Assembly: GCF_001695625.1 (NCBI RefSeq) | Contig: NZ_MBPN01000002.1 | Coordinates: forward strand, 57,438-121,437 | Source: Pseudomonas defluvii | GTDB lineage: Bacteria; Pseudomonadota; Gammaproteobacteria; Pseudomonadales; Pseudomonadaceae | Length of the DNA: 64,000 nucleotides | Direction: 5' to 3' | In this document: positions 45,324 to 53,776 of the stretch, piece by piece | How the letters are laid out: each line of letters opens with the position of its first letter | Position numbering within the stretch: position 1 is the first letter of the stretch | Notes under the pieces: generated by a model | What the model was told of the DNA's origin: nothing | What the model saw: the letters and a program-made list of their open reading frames with translations, nothing else | Databases searched by the model: none | Program-made: the position numbers and the translations under genes

Positions 45324-47281
45324 GCCGTCCCACGCTGACCACCCTGCTGGTTGCCAACCGTGGCGAAATTGCCTGCCGCGTCATGCGCACCGCCAAAGCC
45401 CTTGGCCTGACCACCGTGGCCGTTCACAGTGCTGTGGACCGCGAAGCCCGGCATAGCCGCGAAGCCGATATCCGCGTTGACCTGGGCGGAGCAAAAGCCG
45501 CTGAAAGCTACCTGGATGTCGCGAAGTTGATTGCTGCGGCCAAGGCCAGCGGTGCCCAGGCCATTCACCCCGGCTACGGCTTCCTTTCGGAAAACGCCGG
45601 CTTTGCCCGCGCCATCGAAGAGGCCGGCCTGATATTCCTCGGCCCACCGGCTTCGGCCATCGAGGCCATGGGCAGCAAGTCGGCGGCCAAAGCCCTGATG
45701 GAAACCGCCGGTGTGCCACTGGTACCGGGCTATCACGGTGAAGCCCAGGACCTGGAAACCTTCCGCGCGGCCGCCGAAAAGATCGGTTACCCGGTACTGC
45801 TCAAGGCGACAGCCGGTGGTGGCGGCAAAGGCATGAAAGTGGTCGAACAGGAAAGCCAGTTGGGCGAAGCCCTGGCGTCGGCCCAGCGTGAGGCGCTGTC
45901 GTCGTTCGGCGATGCCCGCATGCTGGTGGAAAAATACGTGCTCAAGCCCCGCCACGTGGAAATCCAGGTATTTGCCGACCAACACGGCAACTGCCTGTAC
46001 CTGAACGAGCGTGACTGTTCCATTCAGCGGCGCCACCAGAAGGTCGTCGAGGAAGCGCCAGCGCCCGGTCTGAGTGAGCAACAACGTCAGGCGATGGGTG
46101 AAGCCGCTGTGCGCGCGGCTCAAGCCATCGGTTATGTGGGGGCCGGTACCGTAGAGTTCCTGCTCGACGCCCGGGGCGAATTCTTCTTCATGGAGATGAA
46201 CACCCGCCTGCAGGTCGAACACCCGGTCACCGAAGCCATTACCGGCCTCGACCTGGTCGCCTGGCAGATCCGTGTTGCCTGCGGTGAGCCGTTGCCGATC
46301 ACCCAGGCACAGGTACCGCTCAACGGTCACGCCATCGAAGTGCGCTTGTACGCAGAGGATCCGGCCAACGATTTTCTCCCGGCCACTGGGGATCTGACGC
46401 TGTACCGCGAGTCGGCTCCCGGTGCTGGCCGTCGGGTCGACAGCGGAGTCAGCGAAGGCGACAGCATTTCGCCCTACTACGACCCAATGCTCGGCAAGCT
46501 GATTGCCTGGGGCGAAAACCGTGAGCAGGCACGCCTGCGCCTGCTGGCGATGCTCGATGAGTTCGCCATCGGCGGCCTGAAAACCAACATTGCCTTCCTG
46601 CGGCGCATTCTCGCGCACCCGGCGTTTGCCGACGCCGAGCTGGATACCGGGTTCATTCCACGCTATCAGGCGCAACTGTTGCCTGAAGCCGACACGCTAC
46701 CTGCCGAGTTCTGGCAAGCGGCTGCCGAAGCCTTCATCCAGAGTGAACCGCTGGTACAACGCGATGACGACCGGCATTCGCCATGGGCCACCCACAGCGG
46801 CTTGCGCCTGGGCGTGCCAGCGCATATCAGCCTGCACCTGCGCTGCAATACCGAAGAACAGGCTGTCAGCCTTGACCACAGCGCGCCCTCAACCCTGACG
46901 CTGCGCGGTGAGCAGTTGGTCCACGAGCACAACGGCTTGCGTCGCCAACACCTAGCGATCCGCCGTGGCAATACGCTGTATCTGCAGTGGAATGGCGAAC
47001 TCCAGGCAATCACTCAGCTCGACCCGATTGCCGAAGCCGATGCCAGCCACAGCCATCAAGGCGGCTTGGGGGCGCCCATGAACGGCAGCATTGTGCGGGT
47101 CATGGTGGAAGTCGGCCAGGTTGTCGAAGCCGGTACGCCACTGGTGGTGCTGGAAGCCATGAAGATGGAACACAGCATCCGTGCACCGCATAACGGTACG
47201 GTGAAAGCCTTGTTCTGTGAGGAAGGCGACATGGTCAGCGAGGGCAGCGTACTGGTCGAGCTGGAAGGCACGGACGTTTAA
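45320..47281 (+). CDS. liuD: Methylcrotonyl-CoA carboxylase, biotin (alpha) subunit
   Basis: A 653-aa protein: N-terminal biotin carboxylase (LLVANRGEIACRVMRTAK, TAGGGGKGMKVV, the EMNTRLQVEHPVTE active site), a BT linker domain, and C-terminal biotinyl domain with VVLEAMKMEHSIRAP (biotinylated Lys). Uses ATP and bicarbonate. The start overlaps liuC by ATGA. liuE (HMG-CoA lyase), which follows in P. aeruginosa, is absent here. Confidence 0.95.
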   Translation: MSRPTLTTLLVANRGEIACRVMRTAKALGLTTVAVHSAVDREARHSREADIRVDLGGAKAAESYLDVAKLIAAAKASGAQAIHPGYGFLSENAGFARAIEEAGLIFLGPPASAIEAMGSKSAAKALMETAGVPLVPGYHGEAQDLETFRAAAEKIGYPVLLKATAGGGGKGMKVVEQESQLGEALASAQREALSSFGDARMLVEKYVLKPRHVEIQVFADQHGNCLYLNERDCSIQRRHQKVVEEAPAPGLSEQQRQAMGEAAVRAAQAIGYVGAGTVEFLLDARGEFFFMEMNTRLQVEHPVTEAITGLDLVAWQIRVACGEPLPITQAQVPLNGHAIEVRLYAEDPANDFLPATGDLTLYRESAPGAGRRVDSGVSEGDSISPYYDPMLGKLIAWGENREQARLRLLAMLDEFAIGGLKTNIAFLRRILAHPAFADAELDTGFIPRYQAQLLPEADTLPAEFWQAAAEAFIQSEPLVQRDDDRHSPWATHSGLRLGVPAHISLHLRCNTEEQAVSLDHSAPSTLTLRGEQLVHEHNGLRRQHLAIRRGNTLYLQWNGELQAITQLDPIAEADASHSHQGGLGAPMNGSIVRVMVEVGQVVEAGTPLVVLEAMKMEHSIRAPHNGTVKALFCEEGDMVSEGSVLVELEGTDV

Positions 47282-47293
47282 TACCACCTGCGA

Positions 47294-47324
47294 CGCCAGT
47301 AGCCTGGGAGACCGGCTGCTGGCG
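47294..47324. terminator. Hairpin between liuD and the S24 repressor gene
   Basis: CGCCAGTAGCC (47294-47304) pairs with GGCTGCTGGCG (47314-47324) through one G-U pair. There is no U-run, so it may be a bidirectional weak or Rho-assisted terminator for the convergent liu operon and repressor gene. Confidence 0.5.
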
Positions 47325-47342
47325 CCGAGCGAAGGGTGCCGA

Positions 47343-47996
47343 TCAGAACTTCATCGTGGCCTGCACCACCACACCGATCATTTCACACGCGTCATCGCAT
47401 ACAACCTTGGGATAGGTCGGGTTGAGCGGGCGCAGATAACGCTGCCCGCCTTCCTCGATCAACTGCCGGAAGACCGGCGTCGCACTCGTGGGCAAGCGGG
47501 CAATCACCAGTTTGCCGGGCAGTGCCGATAGCCCCGCATCCACCAGAATCAGCATCCCGGCGGGCACACTCAAGCCCACCGGCGCCGTCATCGCATCGCC
47601 CTGCACCTCCAGCCAGAACGCCGAACCCTGGGCGTAATAATCGGTGGCTTCAAAACGTGGCTCAGGGTCTTGCGCCCCGAGGTTTTCCCAGTGCGTGACC
47701 GGGTAGCGAAAATACAGATTGTGCTGTGGGATACGTCCTTCGGCATCTGTAGCCGAATTCTGATCGTCACCATAGGAACCGGAGGATTCGGCGAGTTCGG
47801 TAACCAGCGCGAACTCCATCGGCGGCAATCCGAGCACCACCAGAATCTGGTTCATCGTCTCCAGTTTTGGCCGGCGCTCGTTGCGTAACCAATGCCCGAC
47901 GGCGCCTTGGGTCACCCCAATCCGCTCGCCCAACTTTTCCTGCGTGATCTTCAGCTCACACATTCTGGCCCTGACCAGGGCAATCCATTTATCCAT
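47343..47996 (-). CDS. XRE/S24-type phage-like repressor lacking the catalytic Ser/Lys dyad
   Basis: A 217-aa protein with a Cro/CI HTH at residues 5-58 (ITQEKLGERIGVTQGAVGHW) and a LexA-type S24 domain at residues 120-215, as in pyocin repressor PrtR. In such repressors Ser in VxGDSM and a Lys about 40 residues on carry out RecA-driven self-cleavage. Here the first motif is VQGDAMTAP with Ala135, and the Lys position reads VFRQL with Arg177. The linker also lacks a clear Ala-Gly cut site (DAEGR). It should bind DNA but not be inactivated by self-cleavage. It is divergent from a DUF6124 gene. ATG 47996. Confidence 0.8.
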   Translation of the reverse strand: MDKWIALVRARMCELKITQEKLGERIGVTQGAVGHWLRNERRPKLETMNQILVVLGLPPMEFALVTELAESSGSYGDDQNSATDAEGRIPQHNLYFRYPVTHWENLGAQDPEPRFEATDYYAQGSAFWLEVQGDAMTAPVGLSVPAGMLILVDAGLSALPGKLVIARLPTSATPVFRQLIEEGGQRYLRPLNPTYPKVVCDDACEMIGVVVQATMKF

Positions 47997-48044
47997 TGCT
48001 GGCACGATACGGACTGCCCCGAAGCTCTCAATACACAAATTGTA

Positions 48045-48069
48045 GTATTTAAAACGTCGAAATAAATAC
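48045..48069. promoter_or_regulatory. Candidate operator of the S24-type repressor
   Basis: GTATTT (48045-48050) and AAATAC (48064-48069) form an inverted repeat with 13-nt spacing in a very AT-rich divergent promoter region. The size fits a CI-type operator, and the site could control both the repressor and the DUF6124 gene. Confidence 0.4.
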
Positions 48070-48121
48070 ATCTCGTACTTATCGTTAATACACCCACCCA
48101 CAATCGCCACAGGCAGCCCCC

Positions 48122-48478
48122 ATGAGCTCACATTCACCGGATGCACTGGATGCCAAACTGGACAGCGAATCGCTGAGCAGCAGCGACGCCGCCCGACGTG
48201 CATTGGACTACTACCTCAACCCCCCACAGCGCGCCGCAGAAATGGAGGCACCGTTTTTTGTCCCGCGCCCCGATCTTGGCCGCCTGAAAGCCAGCGAACA
48301 CGCCTGCAGCCTGCTGCGCTGTGCGTCGGCAACCACCTATGAAATGGCAGACGACCTCAAAGGGACACGGCGCGACATGGCGCTGTCAGTGGTGCACATC
48401 ATCAACATGGCATTGGCTCTGGTGGAGCACAGCCTGGGCGAGCGAACTGGCTTGCCGCCAGGAATCGAAAGCACCTGA
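48122..48478 (+). CDS. DUF6124 family protein
   Basis: A 118-aa helical protein. The stretch ARRALDYYLNPP, then PDLGRLKASEHACSLLRCAS and MALSVVHIINMALALVEHSL match the short DUF6124 (DUF3077-like) proteins that are numerous in Pseudomonas. Function unknown. No strong RBS is seen before ATG 48122, which follows a C-run. It is divergent from the S24-type repressor. Confidence 0.7.
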   Translation: MSSHSPDALDAKLDSESLSSSDAARRALDYYLNPPQRAAEMEAPFFVPRPDLGRLKASEHACSLLRCASATTYEMADDLKGTRRDMALSVVHIINMALALVEHSLGERTGLPPGIEST

Positions 48479-48568
48479 CCCGGCGGGTCAGTAATGGCCC
48501 GAATGGGTCATCACGCGGGAAAACAGACACACCGAGAAACCTATTTTCTGCCATGACAGAAAATTCAC

Positions 48569-48600
48569 TTGACCTGTAAATGATAACGATTATTATTGCC
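48569..48600 (+). promoter_or_regulatory. prrF promoter with Fur box
   Basis: TTGACC (48569-48574) and TATTAT (48591-48596) at 16-nt spacing form a sigma-70 promoter. GATAACGATTATTATTGCC (48582-48600) matches 14 of 19 positions of the Fur consensus and covers the -10, so Fur-Fe2+ would block transcription when iron is plentiful. Confidence 0.88.
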
Positions 48601-48603
48601 AGC

Positions 48604-48718
48604 AACTGGTCGCGAGACTGGTTGGATAAACTGAAAGCTCACAGGTCGGACTCTCAGGTTATCTCCTCATCAGGCTAATCACGGTTTTTGACCCGGCTTT
48701 TTGCCGGGTCTTTTTTTT
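48604..48718 (+). ncRNA. prrF: PrrF iron-responsive small RNA
   Basis: About 115 nt starting AACTGGTCGCGAGAC just after a Fur-controlled promoter. It has a 5' hairpin (AACTGG...), the conserved core TCATCAGGCTAATCACGG that pairs with sodB and other mRNAs of iron-rich proteins, and a Rho-independent terminator (GACCCGGC-TTTTT-GCCGGGTC followed by T8, about 48690-48718). PrrF spares iron by silencing non-essential iron proteins. It is present as a single copy here, unlike the tandem pair of P. aeruginosa. No coding frame lies in it. Confidence 0.92.
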
Positions 48719-48789
48719 GCGCTTGTCCCGTCCGAATGGCCGCATTCAAGCACCACGCCCCACCCGTTTTCTTGCAAGGAGCCCGTACC

Positions 48790-49299
48790 ATGACCCCTCT
48801 GTTGCTGCCCCTTGAATCCCCTGCCCTCGCCGCCCCTGGTGATCAGGCACTGCTGCAGCGCCTGAAAAAACTCCCGCGCCGCGCTCAACAGGTGTTCCTG
48901 CTCAGTCGCCTCGATCAATGGTCGTTTGCCATGATCGCCGAACACCTGGCCATCCCTCCAAGCACGGTGGAGCGGTACATGAACCAGGTGCTGCAAAGCG
49001 TGCAACCCGCCACTGACCCGCTAGCCCGTGAGGCCGGGTACTGGTATGTGCGCCTGCAAAACCCGCAGATTACCGCCAGCGAACGTATCGACTTTCGCCG
49101 CTGGCTGGACAGCGCACCCGCCCACCTGAGCGCCTTCCATGCCACTGAGCTGCGCTGGCGCAGCCTGCTCGCACCCGCGCAGGTACTGGGCGATGGCCAC
49201 GGCTACCGTCAGGCTCGTCCGGCACTGGCCCTGGGTGGTTGCTCGGTCGCCATTGCCGTACTGCTCGGTACGCTGCTGACACTCGGTTTCTGCGCCTGA
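48790..49299 (+). CDS. Sigma-70 region-4 / DUF4880 (FecR N-terminal) fusion with C-terminal membrane helix
   Basis: A 169-aa protein. Residues 20-70 look like sigma region 4 (LPRRAQQVFLLSRLDQWSFAMIA... STVERYMNQVL). Residues 80-123 match DUF4880, the N-terminal sigma-binding domain of FecR (REAGYWYVRL..., RIDFRRWLDSAPAHLSAF). Residues 148-168 form a single membrane helix (ALGGCSVAIAVLLGTLLTLG). There is no sigma region 2 and no FecR periplasmic part. It may be a minimal membrane-tied modulator of iron-type ECF signalling. It starts 72 nt after the PrrF terminator, with AAGGAG upstream. Confidence 0.75.
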   Translation: MTPLLLPLESPALAAPGDQALLQRLKKLPRRAQQVFLLSRLDQWSFAMIAEHLAIPPSTVERYMNQVLQSVQPATDPLAREAGYWYVRLQNPQITASERIDFRRWLDSAPAHLSAFHATELRWRSLLAPAQVLGDGHGYRQARPALALGGCSVAIAVLLGTLLTLGFCA

Positions 49300-49347
49300 C
49301 GCAGGGGTGTAGAGTAAAGGGCACAACAACGCTGAAGGAGCCTGGTA

Positions 49348-50496
49348 ATGAGCGTGACGCTGTCCCCCCTGCACATCACGTGCGATTTCGATTCCGGTAA
49401 CATCGTGGTTCGCGATGCCAGCGAGCCCTCTCGGGTGCGCCTGGCGATCCGTCCCGATACCCGCAGCGATCATTTCCAGTGGTTTCACTTCAAGGCCAGC
49501 GGGCTGACCCCAGGGCGCACACACCGCTTCACCCTGGAGAACGCTGGGCAATCCTCCTATAACCAGGCATGGGACGGCTATCAGGCGGTTGCCTCTTATG
49601 ATCAGCAACACTGGTTTCGGATACCGACCCAGTTCGACGGCCAGGCGCTGCACTTCCAGCTTGAGGCCGGCGAACAGGAGGCCTGGTTTGCCTACTTTGA
49701 ACCCTACTCCCGCGCCCGCCACAACCAACTGATTGAACGGGCGGTCAGCCTGCCTGGCGTGGAACTGCTGGCCACAGGGCGCAGCGTCGAAGGGCGCGAC
49801 ATCCCGCTACTGCGCGCAGGCAACGGCGCAGCAGGCAAACGCAAGCTGTGGATCATCGCCCAGCAGCATCCCGGCGAGCACATGGCCGAGTGGTTCATGG
49901 AGGGCGTGATTGATCGCCTGCAGGCCAACGATCCAACGGTTCAGGCGCTGCTGAAGGTGGCCGACCTGTACCTGATCCCGAACATGAACCCCGATGGTGC
50001 CTTCCACGGGCACCTGCGCACCAATGCTCAGGGCAAGGACCTCAACCGCGCCTGGCAGGACGCCAGTGTCGAACACAGTCCGGAAGTGCTCTTTGCGCAG
50101 CAACAAATGAAACTGCAGGGTGTCGACCTGTTCCTCGACATTCATGGCGATGAAGAAATCCCTCACGTCTTCACCGCAGGCAGCGAAGGTACACCAGGCT
50201 ACACGCCCCGTATCGAGCAACTGGAAAGCGCGTTCCGTGAGCGCTTGTGCCGCCTGACCGCGGACTTCCAGCAAGTGCATGGCTACCCGCGCGACAAACC
50301 TGGGCAGGCGAACCTGACCCTGGCCTGTAACAGCGTTGCGCAGGCCTATGGCTGCCTGGCACTGACCCTCGAAATGCCGTTCAAAGACCACGACGACGCA
50401 CCCAATGCCATTACCGGCTGGTCTGGGCAGCGCTCCAAAGCGCTGGCCAGTGCGGTGCTGGATACGCTAGCGCCGATGGTCGGCGACCTGCGTTGA
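49348..50496 (+). CDS. M14-family zinc carboxypeptidase (cytosolic carboxypeptidase/AGBL-like)
   Basis: A 382-aa protein. The N-terminal beta-sandwich (about residues 1-125) is typical of CCP-like M14 members. Zinc ligands are in QQHPGEHMAEWFMEG (HxxE) and FLDIHGDEEIPH; NPDGAFHGHLRTNAQGKDLNR is the substrate Arg/Asn patch; the catalytic Glu is in LALTLEMPFKD. It cleaves C-terminal residues in the cytosol; substrate unknown. GAAGGAG precedes the ATG. The last 86 nt overlap the 3' end of the convergent AraC gene. Confidence 0.88.
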   Translation: MSVTLSPLHITCDFDSGNIVVRDASEPSRVRLAIRPDTRSDHFQWFHFKASGLTPGRTHRFTLENAGQSSYNQAWDGYQAVASYDQQHWFRIPTQFDGQALHFQLEAGEQEAWFAYFEPYSRARHNQLIERAVSLPGVELLATGRSVEGRDIPLLRAGNGAAGKRKLWIIAQQHPGEHMAEWFMEGVIDRLQANDPTVQALLKVADLYLIPNMNPDGAFHGHLRTNAQGKDLNRAWQDASVEHSPEVLFAQQQMKLQGVDLFLDIHGDEEIPHVFTAGSEGTPGYTPRIEQLESAFRERLCRLTADFQQVHGYPRDKPGQANLTLACNSVAQAYGCLALTLEMPFKDHDDAPNAITGWSGQRSKALASAVLDTLAPMVGDLR

Positions 50497-51535
50497 GTGC
50501 TTGCGGTTGGCCCTGCTGCGCTGAGCGCGTCGTGGCCAACCGCAACCGATAGCTTCCCGGGCTCTCACCCGTCCATTTCTTGAAGGCCCGGTGAAAGGCA
50601 CTGGGCTCCTGAAAACCCGTCTGCTCGGCAATTTCCGCAACACTCAGTTCGCTGCCACGCAGGCACTCGAACGCCATCGCCCGGCGCACTTCATCCTTGA
50701 TCTGCTGGAACGAACAGCCCTCACGCTCCAACTGCCGACGAAAACTGCTGGGGCTCAAGCCTTCCCCCTCGGCCATGGCCAACAATGTCGGCCATTGCCC
50801 GTACTGCCGTGCACGCAAATGCCGATAAACCCTTGCTGCCAGGCCGTTCTGATTACGGTAGCGAATCACCAGCCACTGCGGCGCACTGTGCAGGAAGGTC
50901 TTCAGTGCCCCCAGGTCCTGAACCACCGGCAGGCGCAGGTAATCGGCAGCAAATTCGATTTCGGTATGCCCCGCCCCCAACTGCAGGTTCGGCCCCCACA
51001 GCAGCGCGTCATCATCCAGCGGTGCCCGGGAGTCGGCCAGCTCCGTGCGGTCGATGCCGATGCGCCGTCCACTCAGCCAGCACAACAGGCTGATCACCAG
51101 CACCAGGAAGGTTTCCTCGGCATAGACCCGGGTCTGTGCATCGGCCATCGTCGACTCCAGGCGGATCACCGCGCGCTGCCCCTTGAGGGTCAATACACCC
51201 TTGAGGTCACGCAGGAACAGCGCAAAGTAACTCAAACACTGGCGCAAGGCTTTTTCCAGGTTGGGCTCCTGGATCAGGCCACGGCAGATCAAGGCAAAAC
51301 TGCCCAATGGCATGCCGTGGCTGTCGAGGTGGAAGAACTCGTCATCCAGTTCGTGAATCAGAATAAGCCAGAGGCGGGCGAAGGCCTTCGCCGGCACCCG
51401 GGCGCCCGGCTCGTCAAGCAGCTCAACAGCGATGCCGGCCTGCTCCAGCAGCGCAGCCGCGCGCGCAGGCTGATCACGCAAGCCATGAAGCATGACATGA
51501 ACAAAATACACCGCGACCGAATCGTTTTCCCGCAT
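50411..51535 (-). CDS. AraC-family regulator (OruR/ArgR-like)
   Basis: A 374-aa regulator. An N-terminal ligand domain (residues 1-210) is followed by an AraC-type double HTH at about residues 235-330 (LSPSSFRRQLEREGCSFQQIK, LSVAEIAEQTGFQEPSAFHRAFKKWTGESPGSYR split at Gln). It is divergent from the bktB-hbd operon by 177 nt and is the likely regulator. After GSYRLRL it continues 41 residues that are unusual for the family and run antisense into the carboxypeptidase gene. ATG 51535 is chosen from a GGAA upstream. Confidence 0.85.
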   Translation of the reverse strand: MRENDSVAVYFVHVMLHGLRDQPARAAALLEQAGIAVELLDEPGARVPAKAFARLWLILIHELDDEFFHLDSHGMPLGSFALICRGLIQEPNLEKALRQCLSYFALFLRDLKGVLTLKGQRAVIRLESTMADAQTRVYAEETFLVLVISLLCWLSGRRIGIDRTELADSRAPLDDDALLWGPNLQLGAGHTEIEFAADYLRLPVVQDLGALKTFLHSAPQWLVIRYRNQNGLAARVYRHLRARQYGQWPTLLAMAEGEGLSPSSFRRQLEREGCSFQQIKDEVRRAMAFECLRGSELSVAEIAEQTGFQEPSAFHRAFKKWTGESPGSYRLRLATTRSAQQGQPQALNAGRRPSALAYPAPHWPALWSAAQTSR

Positions 51536-51712
51536 GGCTGGTTCCGCTGTAACACGCACTGGTATGGCAAAAAATGCCAGCTCGCCTGGACAGTTATGGC
51601 ATAGGACGACAGCGTCCCTTTGCCTAGACTCGACTGCATCCTGAAGCTGGTGCCCGGCATTCTCGCAGAGCCGAACACTGCCACGCCACGCTTTCGCACT
51701 CTGGAGTCGACG

Positions 51713-52897
51713 ATGAACAACCACGAAATCTATGTAGTCAGCGCCGTACGCTCGGCCATTGGTACATTTGGCGGCTCGCTGAAAGACCTGCCGCTGGCGG
51801 ATCTGGCCACTCAAGTCTGCCGCGCCAGCATCGAACGCGCCGGCATCGACCCGGCCCAGATCGGCCATGTGGTCATGGGCACCGTGATTCCAACCGAAGC
51901 GCGCGACGCCTACCTGGGCCGCGTTGCAGCAATGAATGCCGGCATTCCCAAGGAAACCCCGGCCTTCAACGTCAACCGCCTGTGCGGTTCGGGCCTGCAG
52001 GCAATCGTCTCCGCCGCCCAGAGCCTGATGCTGGGCGATGCCGAAGTCGCACTGGCCACCGGCGCCGAATCCATGAGCCGTGGCCCTTACCTGCTGCCAC
52101 AGGCCCGTTGGGGCGCGCGCATGGGCGACCTGCAGGGTATCGACTATATGGTCGGCGTCCTGCATGACCCCTTTGAACACTTCCATATGGGCATCACCGC
52201 CGAAAACGTCGCGGCCAAACTGGGCATCAGCCGGCAGATGCAGGACGAACTGGCCCTTACCAGCCAGCGCCGCGCAGCCCGCGCCATTGCCGAGGGCCGC
52301 TTCGCCGGGCAGATCGTTACGGTCGAAGTCCCTGGGCGCAAAGGGCCACAGCAATTCAGCATCGATGAACACGTGCGCGGCGAGGTCAGCCTTGAGCAAC
52401 TGGCCGGCATGAAAACCGTATTCAAGAAGGACGGTACGGTCACCGCCGGTAACGCCAGCGGCCTGAACGACGGTGCCGGGGCCTTGGTGCTGGCCACTGG
52501 CGATACGGTACGCCGCCAAGGGCTCAAGCCGCTCGCCCGCCTGGTGGGCTATGCCCATGCCGGGGTTGAGCCGGAACTCATGGGCCTGGGGCCGATTCCG
52601 GCCAGCCGCAAGGTGCTGGAAAAGGCCGGTCTGACCGTCGCTGACCTGGACGTGATCGAGTCCAACGAGGCCTTTGCCGCCCAGGCTTGCGCCGTTGCCC
52701 GCGAACTGGGTTTCGACCCTGAGAAGGTCAACCCCAACGGCTCCGGTATCTCGCTCGGCCATCCAGTGGGTGCGACCGGCGCGATCATCGCGACCAAGGC
52801 CATTCATGAATTGCACCGCATCCAGGGCCGTTATGCCCTGGCGACCATGTGCATCGGCGGCGGCCAAGGTATCGCCGTACTGTTCGAACGCACTTGA
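51713..52897 (+). CDS. bktB: Acetyl-CoA acetyltransferase / beta-ketothiolase (BktB-like)
   Basis: A 394-aa thiolase. First catalytic Cys in NVNRLCGSGLQAIVSAAQS, His in NEAFAAQACAV-linked region, second Cys in LATMCIGGGQGIAVLFE, and GHPVGATGAI near the end. It makes or cleaves acetoacetyl-CoA and longer 3-ketoacyl-CoA. GGAG lies 8 nt before ATG 51713. The hbd gene follows after 20 nt. Confidence 0.93.
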   Translation: MNNHEIYVVSAVRSAIGTFGGSLKDLPLADLATQVCRASIERAGIDPAQIGHVVMGTVIPTEARDAYLGRVAAMNAGIPKETPAFNVNRLCGSGLQAIVSAAQSLMLGDAEVALATGAESMSRGPYLLPQARWGARMGDLQGIDYMVGVLHDPFEHFHMGITAENVAAKLGISRQMQDELALTSQRRAARAIAEGRFAGQIVTVEVPGRKGPQQFSIDEHVRGEVSLEQLAGMKTVFKKDGTVTAGNASGLNDGAGALVLATGDTVRRQGLKPLARLVGYAHAGVEPELMGLGPIPASRKVLEKAGLTVADLDVIESNEAFAAQACAVARELGFDPEKVNPNGSGISLGHPVGATGAIIATKAIHELHRIQGRYALATMCIGGGQGIAVLFERT

Positions 52898-52917
52898 GCC
52901 CAAAGGAGTTTTATACC

Positions 52918-53766
52918 GTGACAATCAACAACATCGCCGTGATCGGCGCCGGGACCATGGGCAACGGTATTGCTCAGGTCTGTGCCGTAGCCGGCTTCCA
53001 GGTCACCCTGATCGACATTTCCGACGCTGCCCTTGAGCGTGGCGTAGCCACCCTGCGCAAGAACCTCGAGCGTCAGGTCAACAAGCAAACGCTGGATGCC
53101 GCACAGGCCGAGGCGGCGCTGCAACGAATCAGCACCAGCACCGACTATGCCCAGCTCAAGAGCGCGCAACTGGTCATCGAAGCGGCTACCGAGAACCTTG
53201 AGCTCAAGCAGCGCATTCTCGGCCAGGTCGCAGCCAGTGTCAGCGATACCTGCATCATCGCGACCAACACCTCGTCGCTGTCGATCACCCAACTGGGCGC
53301 GACCATCAGCCTGCCAGAGCGCTTCATTGGGGTGCATTTCTTCAACCCGGTGCCCATGATGGCCCTGGTGGAGGTGATCCGTGGCCTGCAGACCAGCGAC
53401 GCGACTCACGCAGCAGCGCTGGCCCTGACCGAAGCACTGGGCAAGACCGCCATCAGCGCCGGCAACCGTCCGGGCTTTGTGGTCAACCGGATTCTGGTTC
53501 CGATGATCAACGAAGCGATCATGGTGCTGCAGGAAGGTCTTGCCAGCCCGGAAGACATCGACACCGGCATGCGCCTGGGCTGCAACCAGCCGATCGGCCC
53601 GCTGGCCCTGGCTGACCTGATTGGCCTGGACACCTTGCTGGCGATCCTCGAAGCCTTCTACGACGGTTTCAACGACAGCAAATATCGCCCGGCCGCACTG
53701 CTCAAGGAAATGGTCGCCGCTGGCTACCTGGGCCGTAAGAGCGGTCGCGGTTTCTACACCTACTGA
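52918..53766 (+). CDS. hbd: 3-hydroxybutyryl-CoA (3-hydroxyacyl-CoA) dehydrogenase
   Basis: A 282-aa single-function dehydrogenase. NAD motif IAVIGAGTMGNGIAQVCA, catalytic His/Glu in FIGVHFFNPVPMMALVEVI, NRPGFVVNRILVPMINEA, and the end GRKSGRGFYTY. It acts with the thiolase on C4 intermediates. Start is GTG 52918 after AAAGGAG. Confidence 0.93.
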   Translation: MTINNIAVIGAGTMGNGIAQVCAVAGFQVTLIDISDAALERGVATLRKNLERQVNKQTLDAAQAEAALQRISTSTDYAQLKSAQLVIEAATENLELKQRILGQVAASVSDTCIIATNTSSLSITQLGATISLPERFIGVHFFNPVPMMALVEVIRGLQTSDATHAAALALTEALGKTAISAGNRPGFVVNRILVPMINEAIMVLQEGLASPEDIDTGMRLGCNQPIGPLALADLIGLDTLLAILEAFYDGFNDSKYRPAALLKEMVAAGYLGRKSGRGFYTY

Positions 53767-53776
53767 GGCTATCACC

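Noticed and set aside
45197..46675. 492-codon minus-strand frame opposite liuD
   Set aside because: Antisense to a clear biotin carboxylase; composition is typical of GC-rich third-position shadows (many Gln, Arg, His, Gly).
47343..48478. Prophage or pyocin remnant around the S24-type repressor
   Set aside because: No holin, lysin, tail or integrase genes flank it; it is placed between liuD and prrF, so a prophage call is not supported.
51536..52924. Long minus-strand open frame antisense to bktB, continuous with the AraC gene
   Set aside because: It is the GC-rich shadow of bktB; the AraC protein begins at 51535, and the upstream codons have no family features.
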